A stretch of DNA of 40,720 bases from Acidimicrobiaceae bacterium (GCA_003133665.1 PKYK01000055.1:1-40720); one strand, 5' to 3'; positions 7,726 through 16,213 are shown, counted from the stretch's first letter. The notes: generated from the letters alone by a model not told the origin. Translations and numbers: made by a program.

Positions 7726-8589
7726 ATGAGGGTTGAGCGCGTCAGTTTCAAGGGCTTCGGAGGACTCGAGCTAGCGGGTGACGTGCGGGGCGAACCCGAC
7801 GCGTGGCCCGTGCTCTTCCTGCACGGGGGCGGCCAGACCCGGTACGCCTGGGGCAAGACCGCCGACGTCGTGGCCGAGCACGGCTGGCGCGCCGTCACGC
7901 TGGATCACCGCGGACACGGAGAGAGCGATTGGGCGCCCAACGCCGACTACTCCTTCACCGCCTATTGCGCCGACTGCATCGCGGTCGTCGACCAGCTGGA
8001 GCGTCCTCCGGTGCTCGTCGGGGCATCGCTGGGAGGCATGGCCGCCCTGCTCGCCGAAGGCACCAGCGACCGCGTAATCTCGTGCGGGCTGGTGCTCGTG
8101 GACATCGTGCCCAAGACCAACAGTGAAGGCGTGAGGAGGATTGGAGAGTTCATGCGCTCGGGCGTGAACGGATTCGACTCCCTCGAGGAGGCGGCCGCGG
8201 CCATCGCCGCCTACACACCTCATCGGGTCCGCAAGTTCAATCCCGCGGGTCTGATGAAGGTGCTGCGCGAGAGAGAAGGCCGATGGTACTGGCACTGGGA
8301 CCCGCACATCATCAGACAGGAGCACACCGAAGTCGTTGCCACCAAGTTCATGGGACTGCTCGAATTCGCCATGAGCAATATCCACGTACCCACGTTGGTG
8401 GTTCGGGGCCTCTTGAGCGATGTCGTGACCCAGGAGGGCGTTGACGACATTGTGAAACGGCTACCCGACGTTACGGTGGTAAATGTCGCAGGAGCGGGTC
8501 ACATGATCGCGGGTGACAAGAACGACGCCTTCTCCGACGCGGTCGTCTCGTTCCTCAATGACAGAATTCGCCCGGCACTTGCGATCTGA
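7726..8589 (+). CDS. Alpha/beta hydrolase
   Basis: A 287-residue alpha/beta hydrolase-fold enzyme. The oxyanion motif HGGGQ lies at about residues 33-37, LDHRGHGES at about 59-67, and the nucleophile elbow GASLGG places Ser101. Asp232 (LLSDVV) and His259 (GAGHM) complete a plausible catalytic triad. The start ATG 7726 lies 61 nt after the thiolase stop with no strong Shine-Dalgarno sequence; co-transcription with the thiolase is likely. A strong terminator follows. The family covers esterases, lactonases, C-C hydrolases and haloperoxidases, so the substrate is open; a thioester or ring-fission hydrolase would suit the context. Confidence 0.9.
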   Translation: MRVERVSFKGFGGLELAGDVRGEPDAWPVLFLHGGGQTRYAWGKTADVVAEHGWRAVTLDHRGHGESDWAPNADYSFTAYCADCIAVVDQLERPPVLVGASLGGMAALLAEGTSDRVISCGLVLVDIVPKTNSEGVRRIGEFMRSGVNGFDSLEEAAAAIAAYTPHRVRKFNPAGLMKVLREREGRWYWHWDPHIIRQEHTEVVATKFMGLLEFAMSNIHVPTLVVRGLLSDVVTQEGVDDIVKRLPDVTVVNVAGAGHMIAGDKNDAFSDAVVSFLNDRIRPALAI

Positions 8590-8658
8590 ATTCGCTTCGT
8601 AACGTCCGATCGCAATGACCTATTGCACGCGTGCAAATAACACAACGCCCCTACTAAC

Positions 8659-8710
8659 CTCGGTTGCGAAGTTGGTCCGTGGAGATGGTAGAGACCGAAC
8701 CGAGCTTTTT
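8659..8710 (+). terminator. Rho-independent terminator
   Basis: CTCGGTT (8659-8665) pairs with AACCGAG (8698-8704), and an inner GGTC/GACC extends the stem. The stem is followed by CTTTTT. It lies 70 nt after the hydrolase stop and would end the thiolase-hydrolase transcript. Confidence 0.75.
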
Positions 8711-9189
8711 GAGCGATTATCTCCTTTAGCAACGCCTTTAGCAACGCCGGTGATTACGACCGGTCGCGCCTGAACGCCGGCGAATTAAAACCCCAATATT
8801 CACACCGTGTACGGTCACCAGTGAACGTCAGCGAACTGAAAACGACCGCATGGCATGCAAGTGGTCAGGGGTCGAATCCACTTACTTCCACAAACTAATT
8901 GATACGTTGGAGACTGCTTTCACAACTATCAGTGCTTCCACTGATAGAAGCCGTGGACAGCCAAATTGCTCACCACTTGCTTCCTAAGACGGTTGAAATG
9001 GTGGGGCAGGATGACACTCATGATGAGCAGGCGGATAGGAACTTTTGGAAGGTTCCCAGGTGCTTCTTTGAGGATGACAACTCCTGTCCTTAGCGCCCGT
9101 GAAGCGCCCACATCAAAGAAACCCTCCGTTAGAGTCCTAGAAAACTATAGTTGATCAGGAATTTTGAAGTAACACCAAACAACTAGTCT
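8711..9189. other. Gene-free stretch with small repeats and hairpins
   Basis: No supported gene. A 12-bp unit, CTTTAGCAACGC, is tandemly duplicated at 8724-8747. AAGTGG/CCACTT (8859-8864 and 8878-8883) flank a GGGGTCGAATCC sequence that loosely resembles a tRNA or tmRNA T-arm. CTATCAGT/ACTGATAG (8926-8947) is a perfect 8-bp stem with a 6-nt loop. Base composition is AT-richer than the genes on either side. The stretch ends at a tRNA-Gly fragment and may be the left end of an integrated element. Confidence 0.5.
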
Positions 9190-9238
9190 TCAGCTTCCCA
9201 AGTTGAGAACGCGGGTTCGATTCCCGTCGCCCGCTCCA
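9190..9238 (+). repeat. tRNA-Gly 3' fragment, copy 1 (att-like)
   Basis: The sequence folds as the 3' part of a glycine tRNA: anticodon stem TCAGC, loop TTCCCAA with anticodon CCC, stem GTTGA, T-arm GCGGG-TTCGATT-CCCGT, acceptor 3' strand CGCCCGC, discriminator T and encoded CCA. The matching 5' half (GCGGGCG plus D-arm) is not present upstream. A 3'-only tRNA copy is the classic footprint of integration by a tyrosine recombinase. This copy keeps the most tRNA sequence of the four. Confidence 0.85.
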
Positions 9239-9292
9239 CGCTTGGTTTCGTTGCCTCGACTGACAAAGTCGCGGCAAACATTGCTGTCGGCT

Positions 9293-9332
9293 TTCGCCAC
9301 TGTTCGCCACTGTTCGCTCCTGTTCGCCACTT
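9293..9332 (+). repeat. Four tandem 10-bp direct repeats
   Basis: TTCGCCACTG occurs twice, then TTCGCTCCTG and TTCGCCACTT, in register from 9293 to 9332, starting 55 nt after tRNA-Gly fragment copy 1. Short direct repeats beside an attachment core are typical arm-type integrase sites. That function is inferred from position only. Confidence 0.5.
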
Positions 9333-9515
9333 CTCACTGTCGCAGCGCTGTCGCAACTGGGACACAGGCAGTAAACCACGACCAGACCCACTATGCCAGC
9401 GAATCATTCCTTGGAAAAGTCAATGTGGAAACAAAGCCTGGGGCAGATCACGGTCTACAAGAAGCCCGGGACGGTTCAGCTACATACGACCGTCTTTGTA
9501 AAACAGGGTACCTCG

Positions 9516-9740
9516 TCAAGCCATCGTAACTTCGGCGCTGTGAAGCGGCACAAGCCACTCCAATACCTCGTCGCAGTGGGGACAAATGCCCAATTGATGT
9601 GCGCCTGAAGGCACCGTTGTTGCGAGAAGTTCTTTGCTGCTCCTTTCATCTAATGACATCATGCGCATTGCGACAATCAGTGGAACAATGGCAATTGCGA
9701 TTCCAATAGCCGCAAAGAATACGTTGAGTGCGATTACCAT
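9516..9740 (-). CDS. Small membrane protein with CPHC motif
   Basis: A 74-residue protein. ATG 9740 is preceded by TAGGAGAG at ideal spacing, so this start is preferred over the longer open frame. Residues 1-27 (beginning MVIALNVFFAAIGIAIAIVP) form one transmembrane segment. A short charged stretch follows, then GICPHCDEVLEWLVPLHSAE, which carries a single CPxC pair. That resembles half of a zinc ribbon, possibly completed by dimerisation. No family is recognised. It is the only gene in the first half of the segment between tRNA fragments 1 and 2. Confidence 0.6.
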   Translation of the reverse strand: MVIALNVFFAAIGIAIAIVPLIVAMRMMSLDERSSKELLATTVPSGAHQLGICPHCDEVLEWLVPLHSAEVTMA

Positions 9741-9779
9741 GTTGTCTCTCCTAAGTCTCAGATGCTGCCTCCTGGACAT

Positions 9780-10354
9780 GGTAAGTACGCCGTCGTCGCA
9801 CTGGGAGAAAAAGTTCGTTGAAAGTCCTCAACGGGTGAGTGAACTCAAGAGGTGAGCGCACCGCTGATCTTCGGAGCTCTGGGCGAAGCCGGACTGCAAG
9901 GTGGTATCGAACCTAAGGTAAAGGGGCAGGGGCGTCGAGGGCCGGCCGGACGTAGCAAGTCTGCTGCCAGCCACGGGCGGCTCGATCAAGCCCTGCTGGA
10001 TCTTCCTCAGTGCCGACGTCGACAATCGACTAAAGGCTCATTCGACGCAGCTGACCCGAAAGTGACTAGGACAACTGGGCTCTGGAACGGCGTTATTCCG
10101 TGGGTCACGCGTGACATGGCAATCTCTCAATTGTCGTGACCAATAGTGCATGGCATGGCTGTCTGTAACACTGGGCTGGTTCGATTCCGAGCCATCAACA
10201 GGTGCTTCCTTGCCAACTCGGTCTTTTCGACTATTTGGCAGAATCGCGGGTCGAGAACACTCTGGTGAACTATTGAGTGATTCAAAATGGCAAGCGAAAG
10301 ATACGTGTCACGAACTCATCTTCAGCCCGGACCACGAACACGTCTTTCCCGATC
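9780..10354. other. Gene-free stretch
   Basis: Open frames here have no protein-like composition, family motif or ribosome binding site. GGTTCGATTCC at about 10181 echoes a tRNA T-arm, but nothing around it folds as a tRNA. It separates the small membrane protein from the convergently oriented end of the hydrolase-like gene. Confidence 0.4.
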
Positions 10355-11221
10355 TCAATGAGGCGTCGTTCTGCGTGTCATCGTAGAAATTGCCCACTTG
10401 CTCATCTCATCAAAATGATTGAGAATCATAGCAAACCGACCTTCCCCCCAAAAAATGCGAGTCCTAGCTGAAGGCAAATTCTCCTCGAACCATCGTCCGT
10501 AACTAGCTGGAAACCAGGGATCAAGCTCGGCGTACCACGCTTCGACTGGCGCCGCGGATCGGGCAAAGTCGAGATCATGCCAACAACCCATAATCTCGCT
10601 CCAGTCACGCCTGCGCCCCTCCCCGTGTATCAAGCTGTGACGAACCGAGATGGCGATGTCGCGGCGCACGGTCGCATCAGAAAGCGCGACTCGATCGGAC
10701 TCGGTCAGCATAAACGAGTAGAGATCAAGCAGGTCATCGGCGGTGACGCGGGCTGCTCGAACATCCCACTCGACCTCCTCGTAGTCCGGCGCGACTGTGT
10801 CCGCTTCGTTCGGATCGTAATGAAATCGATCGTGTTCCGGCGGAACGTGGGGAGATAGGAGGAGCGCGCCCGCACAGCGCGGAGCATCTAGGACTGTGTT
10901 CGACAGGGCCCTGAGGCTACCCATGTAGAAGCCCAAACTCGCGTAGCGCGAGCGATGCAGACAATTCAGCAAGCATCGCAAGTCCTCTTGCCAAGTGGAG
11001 AGGTTTCCAACGAGATGACGGTCTGAGCGTCCGGTTCCAGGTTGTGAGTACCCGACAAGAAAGAGATTTGCATAGTTGAGCATGGGGGCGAAGTACAGGA
11101 GGTCGTAGACGCCTCCGGTCTCTTTCGGATGTAGAACGACGGTCACGCCAGAAGGGTCGCCCAAAGTTGCGTACTCCAGACGACGTCCGTCGGGCAGTAC
11201 GAGTGCAAATATCTTCATCAC
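10355..11221 (-). CDS. Degenerate alpha/beta hydrolase (probable pseudoenzyme)
   Basis: A 288-residue alpha/beta hydrolase-fold protein. The fold landmarks are clear: LPDGRRLEYATLGDPSG at the start, GYSQPGTGRSD at about residues 58-67 (the usual DxPGxGxS turn), and a C-terminal GEGRFAMILNHFDEM. Two catalytic positions are changed. The nucleophile elbow reads GFYMGS, placing Tyr99 where serine belongs, and the histidine of GEGH is Arg262. HPKETGG replaces the usual HGxPG oxyanion loop. Hydrolysis by the standard triad is therefore unlikely; a ligand-sensing or protein-binding role is possible. The start is GTG 11221 or ATG 11218, 5 nt after the stop of the response regulator, so the two are almost certainly co-expressed. 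Confidence 0.85.
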   Translation of the reverse strand: MMKIFALVLPDGRRLEYATLGDPSGVTVVLHPKETGGVYDLLYFAPMLNYANLFLVGYSQPGTGRSDRHLVGNLSTWQEDLRCLLNCLHRSRYASLGFYMGSLRALSNTVLDAPRCAGALLLSPHVPPEHDRFHYDPNEADTVAPDYEEVEWDVRAARVTADDLLDLYSFMLTESDRVALSDATVRRDIAISVRHSLIHGEGRRRDWSEIMGCWHDLDFARSAAPVEAWYAELDPWFPASYGRWFEENLPSARTRIFWGEGRFAMILNHFDEMSKWAISTMTRRTTPH

Positions 11222-11226
11222 ACGCT

Positions 11227-11943
11227 CTATCCAGCGCTTCCATATTCAGTCGAGCCCTCGAAGATTGGATACTCTTCGAGGCCGCTGAAGGAGGTCCGCC
11301 GAACGACATTGACCAATTGATCTCGATCGGTGACGCCTAACTTGTGCATGGCATTTGCCAAATGGGATCGAATCGTTTCCTTTGATACAGAGAGTTGCGC
11401 GGCGATAGCAGCAGTATCAAGTCCCTGCTCCAAGAGGATTAGAGCGTCGAATTCTCTGGGTGAGAGTCCGCCGCGTTTCAAGGCGAGATGCTCGAGTCGT
11501 TCGTGAAGTGAACGAGAGGCGGTCCGTTCAAGCATTCGGACCACGAGAGACTGACTAATGACGACTTCCCCCGCGGATACTCTTCGAACTGACTCCGCTA
11601 TGCGATCTATTGGCTCCCCCTTCAAAATGTATCCGGTAACGCCTACCGAGAATGCTGCGCCGAGGGCGTCATCCGAATCAAAGATCGTCAATACGGCGAC
11701 ATGGCATCCGTAGTTAGCACCAACGATAGATCGAGCAGCGGTCAGGCCGCCGCCAGGAATATGAATGTCGAGAAGCACTACGTCTGGACGCACATCGTCG
11801 GTCATGTCGATGGCGTCGCGCGCGCTCATCGCTTCTCCACACACCATCAAGCCCGCGCCCCTCAAACCAGCGACGACAACCTGCCGTTTCTTCTCATGAC
11901 TATCGACCACCAGAACACTTGTTGGCCTACTTAACGCATTCAC
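11227..11943 (-). CDS. LuxR/NarL-family response regulator
   Basis: A 238-residue two-domain regulator. The N-terminal receiver domain has the phospho-acceptor Asp59 in VLLDIHIPGGG, an acidic pocket residue in VLVVDSH, and the conserved lysine in GYILKGE. The C-terminal LuxR helix-turn-helix spans LSPREFDALILLEQG to IRSHLANAMHKLGV. The start is set at GTG 11943 because it overlaps the upstream ORF stop in GTGA; a TTG at 11955 is possible. No histidine kinase lies in the window, so it is an orphan regulator. It probably controls its own operon and perhaps responds to the degenerate hydrolase encoded next to it. The function of the pair is unknown. Confidence 0.92.
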   Translation of the reverse strand: MNALSRPTSVLVVDSHEKKRQVVVAGLRGAGLMVCGEAMSARDAIDMTDDVRPDVVLLDIHIPGGGLTAARSIVGANYGCHVAVLTIFDSDDALGAAFSVGVTGYILKGEPIDRIAESVRRVSAGEVVISQSLVVRMLERTASRSLHERLEHLALKRGGLSPREFDALILLEQGLDTAAIAAQLSVSKETIRSHLANAMHKLGVTDRDQLVNVVRRTSFSGLEEYPIFEGSTEYGSAG

Positions 11944-12248
11944 AGGGTGCCGCAATGAATCTTTCGAGGAACTAACTGTTCCCGGGCACTTTCATCGAAT
12001 TGTGGCGCGGCGAAGACCACCTTGGGTCCCACGTTTAAGTTTGGCGACCATTTGTCGATTTCCGGCCGTGTTCTGGGCACGGCGCTGAACGCATCAGTCA
12101 ATCCAATCATCTCGCCGATTCTCACCCAATTGGGTTGTTCGCGCAACCTCTTCCAGAGTTGAGAAGTTTCAACGCCCTCATGCCTACGTTTCAGAATTCG
12201 ACTGACGCTACCCATCGCGCGGGAATCCAAGGTCTGAAATGGGGCCAA
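11940..12248 (-). CDS. Hypothetical protein coupled to response regulator
   Basis: A 102-residue reading frame from TTG 12248, with an internal ATG at 12215. Its TGA overlaps the GTG of the response regulator in GTGA, which argues that it is translated. No family is recognised; it reads LWKRLREQPNWVRIGEMIG, then a proline-rich middle and no membrane segment. The frame stays open and protein-like upstream to a TGA near 12320, but I see no ATG or GTG there. The gene may therefore be a C-terminal remnant of a larger protein truncated near tRNA-Gly fragment copy 2. Confidence 0.4.
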   Translation of the reverse strand: MAPFQTLDSRAMGSVSRILKRRHEGVETSQLWKRLREQPNWVRIGEMIGLTDAFSAVPRTRPEIDKWSPNLNVGPKVVFAAPQFDESAREQLVPRKIHCGTL

Positions 12249-12513
12249 CGAATCTGCGTTGCAACGCCAACGGAGTGAGTCGTCTCGGGATACCAGTCCG
12301 ATTTGAAAGGTAGAGTGCCTTCAAAGTCCCTGATCGGTAGGCAGAACTCCTAGGCAATCAAATGGTCATGAACTGCGCGGGTGAGCATGCGTGGCGACAG
12401 AGACAGTTTTGGACGAAGTGCCCGCGAAGTGCCGGCCGCTAATAGTCGCCGTATTCGGATTCCTGAAAGTGCCTGTCGGTAGAGGCATTCTCCGCAATCG
12501 AGTCCGTCGACTT

Positions 12514-12562
12514 TCAGATTCACAAGCTGAGAACGCGGGTTCGATTCCCGTCGCCCGCTCCA
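12514..12562 (+). repeat. tRNA-Gly 3' fragment, copy 2 (att-like)
   Basis: From CAAG at 12523 to CCA at 12562 this matches copy 1 except for one base in the anticodon stem (GCTGA instead of GTTGA), giving the same T-arm and acceptor strand. The anticodon loop upstream has drifted to TTCACAA and the 5' half of the tRNA is absent. It is a direct repeat of copy 1 at a distance of 3324 bases. The antisense reading gives the familiar spurious peptide [10 protein letters not shown]. Confidence 0.85.
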
Positions 12563-12846
12563 AGCATGTCGACGTAACGCCTTATGAACGAAAGGGCTTC
12601 TGACTGGCCCGCAGTCTTCATTTTGTACCACCTTTGTCCCGAATTACGCGCCCGTCAGCGCCCGCGAAACGACCAGAGTATCTACTCCTAACGTCCGAGT
12701 CACGATTTGCAGGCCGGCCTCCCCCGACTCAGCTGTAGCGATCAAGCACCGGGGGCGACAAACACCCTTGCAGACGCGACGCCGGGTTCTCGGCGGGCAC
12801 CGACAGGCACCCGGATAAGAGCAGCGTCTAGCTGCAGTTCTTCGGT
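12563..12846. other. Non-coding stretch after tRNA fragment 2
   Basis: No gene seen. It contains TTTTGTACCACCTTTGTCCCG at about 12622, a kind of sequence often found in phage or island attachment regions of actinobacteria, but it is too short to be diagnostic. It is followed by the 3' end of the leftward methyltransferase gene. Confidence 0.3.
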
Positions 12847-13617
12847 CTAGACGCTTGCGACGAGGAGCAGCCGGCGAACGGAGGCCGCGACGGCGAGAAA
12901 GTCTCGCCCTTCCTCGGCGAGTGAGTGAAGCGCGGGTTCCGCGTCATCGCTGTCCTCAGCAATCACGTGCTGGAAGAACGTCTGCTGCAACTCGAGCCAA
13001 TGATCGCATTCTTCGCGCACGAGTACGCGAAGACCGGCGGCCTCGACGAGCGCACCGACGTCAGTGATCGAGTACTCGGGCGGCAGGTCTTTCGCTTCGC
13101 TGTCTCTCCGCTCCCACGCGGTGATCACCACCCGACCGTCAGGTCGCAGGATCCGGGCTACCTCGTCCAACAGTCCGTTCTTGTTGGGGACGAGATTCAA
13201 AGCGTCGATACACACGACGGCGTCCGCGGTCTTCGCTGGAAGAGAAGTATCCGTCGCATCAGCGACGACGAACGACGCTCGCGAGCGCGACACGAACAGA
13301 TCCGCCCGACGCGACGCCTCGGCGATTGCACCGGGTGAAAAATCGACACCAGTAAGGCGGGCCCCAGACGCGGCCGCGAACCAAAGGCCGATCCCGCCAC
13401 GACCGCAGCACAGGTCGACGAGGTGAACGCCTGGTTCGAGTCGCAACTCGGTGAACACACGATCGAGGCCCTCGCGCGGGACGAGCGAGAACGGTTCCAC
13501 GTCTGCGGGAAATGGACCGAGGACCTGGTCGAACAGCCTATTCGTCCGTGGAGCCTTGGAGATCTGCGCGTACGCTTCATCAAACACTTTGGGAGAGAAC
13601 GGATCGTCATCAGGCAC
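12847..13617 (-). CDS. Class I SAM-dependent methyltransferase
   Basis: A 256-residue methyltransferase that would transfer a methyl group from S-adenosylmethionine to an unknown acceptor. Motif I is LVDLCCGRGGIG at about residues 66-77. The acidic ribose-binding residue lies in LTGVDFSPGAI, motif II around SFVVADATD, and a core strand at RPDGRVVITAWE. The start GTG 13617 is supported by AGAGGTGA upstream. No product-specific motif is visible; the fold resembles ubiquinone/menaquinone-type or small-molecule methyltransferases. It lies in the segment between tRNA fragments 2 and 3, transcribed leftward like the two following genes. Confidence 0.9.
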   Translation of the reverse strand: MPDDDPFSPKVFDEAYAQISKAPRTNRLFDQVLGPFPADVEPFSLVPREGLDRVFTELRLEPGVHLVDLCCGRGGIGLWFAAASGARLTGVDFSPGAIAEASRRADLFVSRSRASFVVADATDTSLPAKTADAVVCIDALNLVPNKNGLLDEVARILRPDGRVVITAWERRDSEAKDLPPEYSITDVGALVEAAGLRVLVREECDHWLELQQTFFQHVIAEDSDDAEPALHSLAEEGRDFLAVAASVRRLLLVASV

Positions 13618-13803
13618 GGGTCGTCACCTCTGACTGGCAGTGAATCACCACTTTATCCAATAAGGAGTCAAGGTGCCGACGGACTACTCGTGTTTCGAAG
13701 CGACCTGATTGCCTTAATGCGTGTAGTTGCCGCCCGAGCGACTCAATTGCCACTCAAGGAAGTACCGGGCGAAAAGCGGTCCAGACCAAATTACGAGTTG
13801 CAG

Positions 13804-15921
13804 CTATCGCTGGACGTAGCGCACGCTGCACAATTTGCCACCCACCGTGATGATGACAAAGGTGAAGATCCCGTTACGAGATCGGGGCCTCACGATTACC
13901 CGCAACGTAAGCATCTTCCCGCTGTCCCTCGTGACCAATGCGGTCGTACCCGCGTGGCTGAGAACAGTTGGCCGTCCGGAGAAGCCCGAACCAATGATCT
14001 TGAGTGTCACCGTTCTTCCAGCGACGGCGTGGCCAATCACCCGACGGGCAACGGGAGACACCCCGCTCGGCGTCGGCGTGGTTGCCCCGACATGGAGATT
14101 GAAGAGGAACGTCCCCGGGTCGCCGCTGGCGTCGCTCATCGTGCCTCGCACCACGTACGAGCCCACGGCCAGCGTGCCGCTGGTCGTGATCAGGCCCGTG
14201 GGTGAGACGATCATGGCCGGGGTACCGGAGGTCTCCACGTACGTCACCGCGCCGCTGCTGCCGGTGACCGAGAGTTGGTCGGTGAAGGTTGTTGACGTCA
14301 CCGTCGTGGCGGTGGCTCCGGTGGGGGAGCTTTGGGTAATGGTGCCGGCGGGCCCGACACGAAGGTTGAAGAAGAACGTCCCCGTGTCGCCGCTGGCGTC
14401 GCTCATCGTGCCTCGCACCACGTACGATCCCGGGGCCAACGTCCCGCTCGTCGTGATCAGGCCCGTGGGCGAAACGATCATGGCCGGGGCGCCGGAGGTC
14501 TGAACGTACGTCACCGCGCCGCTGCTGCCGGTGACCGAGAGTTGGTCGGTGAAGGTTGTTGACGTCACCGGCGTCGCCGTGGCCGACGTGGGAGGATCTT
14601 GTGTCATTGCTCCAACCTTGAGGTTGAAGAAGAACGTCCCTTTGTCGCCGCTCGCGTCGCTCATCGTGCCTCGCACCACGTGCGAGCCCGGGGCCAACGT
14701 CCCGCTCGTCGTGATCAGGCCCGTGGGCGAAACGATCATGGCCGGGGCGCCGGACGTCTCCACGTACGTCACCGCGCCGCTGCTGCCGGTGACGGCGAGC
14801 TGATCAGTGAAGGTGACTGCGGTGGCCACTGATGCCGACGCCGACGTGGGAGGGTTCTGCGTGATGGTGCCGACGGCGAGGCTGAAGGCGAATGTCCCGT
14901 GATCGCCGTTCGCACTGGTCGTTCCGTTGGCGGTGTAGATGCCGGCCGCCAATGGGCCGCTTGTCGAAAGCAGACCAGTGCTCGAGACGGTCAGGTACGG
15001 CGAGCCGGTGCTCTGCACGTACGCGACCGGGGTGCTTTCGCCGGCAACGGCGAGTTGATCGGTGAACGTGGCCGACGTGGCCGCCGACACCGACGAAGAT
15101 GTTGGACTACTCAGCAGTGGACACCGGTAGTCACCATCGAGTCCAATGGACGGATACTGGATCATGGCCACTCGGCCACCGGTGAATGACGTGGACGCAC
15201 ACGCCGCCTGCGCCGCGGCCGGTGTCGCGTAGCCGGTCTTCCACACCTTGGTCGCGGCGAAGGTCGATCCGGTCACCCCCATGAGACCTATCCACTGCGA
15301 GGTAGTCGAGTACACACCAACTGACGCGACACCGGCGCTTGCGAAGTATGCGAGTTCGCCTTGTATCACCGCGTCGTCATTCGCAAACGCCGCACTCGTT
15401 GGCCCGTTGGTCGTGCGGATCGTTTCCCAGGCGTTGCCGGATTCGACATCCAGCCACCATCGCGTTTGGGCCGCAGCCACCGATGGCGACGGTGTGCCAA
15501 TCTGCGTTTCAGCGACCACCGCGTTGTGGAATGAACCACGCGCCGCATTCCAGCCGTAGTCATAGGAGCACGCGACCGAGTTCGCCCCGAAGCAGACCTG
15601 CGGGGTCTGCTGAAGAGTTGGCCAGTTGACGTTGTTCGCGGGTCCGGGGTTGGCGGTGTTCGCGTAGAACTCGGGGCTCGCCGTGAGAGTGCTCGTGGCC
15701 CACTGGAGTTCCCTCGCGAGGCACGGGTTCACGGAGAATGGGCGTCCGTCGTTTACGCCGACGACGCCAAAACCTACGGACGTGGGAAGGTTGCTGCTGC
15801 ACTGCGGGAAACTGATGTCGTAGCCCAACGACGCCGGGGGTATTGCCGGACTCGCTGAAGCGAGGTCGGCATTGACGATGACACCGGTCAACGCAAACAT
15901 CGATGCAAGAAGCACTTTCAT
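13804..15921 (-). CDS. Secreted GH25-like protein with Ig-like repeats
   Basis: A 705-residue exported protein. ATG 15921 gives a clean signal peptide (MKVLLASMFALTGVIVNADL, then ASA); GTG 15936 would add five residues. Residues of about 30-265 resemble the TIM-barrel glycoside-hydrolase-25/DUF1906 type: LGYDISFPQC, WWLDVESGNAW with an acidic pair, VGVYSTTSQW, and VWKTGYATPAAAQAACAS. Four repeats of about 85 residues follow, each with TFTDQL, SGAVTYV and GTMSDASGD landmarks, probably beta-sandwich spacers. A C-terminal IPT-like domain follows them. Likely role: cell-wall-associated lysozyme-like or adhesin protein. The three C-terminal repeats are nearly identical at DNA level, implying recent duplication or gene conversion. 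Confidence 0.85.
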   Translation of the reverse strand: MKVLLASMFALTGVIVNADLASASPAIPPASLGYDISFPQCSSNLPTSVGFGVVGVNDGRPFSVNPCLARELQWATSTLTASPEFYANTANPGPANNVNWPTLQQTPQVCFGANSVACSYDYGWNAARGSFHNAVVAETQIGTPSPSVAAAQTRWWLDVESGNAWETIRTTNGPTSAAFANDDAVIQGELAYFASAGVASVGVYSTTSQWIGLMGVTGSTFAATKVWKTGYATPAAAQAACASTSFTGGRVAMIQYPSIGLDGDYRCPLLSSPTSSSVSAATSATFTDQLAVAGESTPVAYVQSTGSPYLTVSSTGLLSTSGPLAAGIYTANGTTSANGDHGTFAFSLAVGTITQNPPTSASASVATAVTFTDQLAVTGSSGAVTYVETSGAPAMIVSPTGLITTSGTLAPGSHVVRGTMSDASGDKGTFFFNLKVGAMTQDPPTSATATPVTSTTFTDQLSVTGSSGAVTYVQTSGAPAMIVSPTGLITTSGTLAPGSYVVRGTMSDASGDTGTFFFNLRVGPAGTITQSSPTGATATTVTSTTFTDQLSVTGSSGAVTYVETSGTPAMIVSPTGLITTSGTLAVGSYVVRGTMSDASGDPGTFLFNLHVGATTPTPSGVSPVARRVIGHAVAGRTVTLKIIGSGFSGRPTVLSHAGTTALVTRDSGKMLTLRVIVRPRSRNGIFTFVIITVGGKLCSVRYVQR
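14060..15100 (-). repeat. Intragenic tandem repeats of about 260 bp
   Basis: Four head-to-tail units encode the Ig-like domains of the GH25-like protein. The plus-strand landmark GTTGGTCGGTGAAGG recurs near 14276 and 14544, with diverged versions near 14801 and 15054, giving periods of roughly 266, 258 and 253 bases. The units nearest the gene's 3' end are almost identical over long stretches, including silent positions. Copy number may vary between strains and short-read assembly could collapse units. Confidence 0.8.
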
Positions 15922-16213
15922 CGAAGGATTGAACACGTTAGAGAATTTTAGACCAGTGCATCTCCCTCGTCACCGGTTTCTCAAAGACTCACCAATTTCT
16001 AAAGCGGCTGAACGCTCGTCACTCACCCGACTGGGATGAGACTGCAGTAGAACGTTGACCCGTGACCAGCCGGGTGGAGAGCTCGGTTGAGAGAGGGTCA
16101 CCCCGGCCACAAGTGAGCGATTGACCCCGAGTCCCTCCACTCGTCGACATTGGACCTGGTTGGTCGTCGCTGGCCATTTACCTCACCGGCGCCAAGCCCG
16201 CATCGACCACGCG

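Noticed and set aside
8859..8893. GGGGTCGAATCC with ACTTCCAC after it, resembling a tmRNA or tRNA 3' end
   Set aside because: The T-stem does not pair properly, a T-loop base is missing and no body of a tRNA or tmRNA is present. At most it is a decayed fragment.
9293..9332. Short direct repeats considered as a CRISPR array
   Set aside because: Units are 10 bp, contiguous and without spacers, and no cas genes are present.
10175..10200. GGTTCGATTCC resembling a tRNA T-arm
   Set aside because: The surrounding bases give no acceptor strand or CCA and no similarity to the four tRNA-Gly fragments. Chance is likely.
12366..12563. Leftward ORF with peptide [13 protein letters not shown], and similar ORFs over 9183-9407 and 17292-17969
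   Set aside because: This is the well-known spurious translation of the antisense of a tRNA 3' end. The ORFs exist because of the tRNA-Gly fragments.
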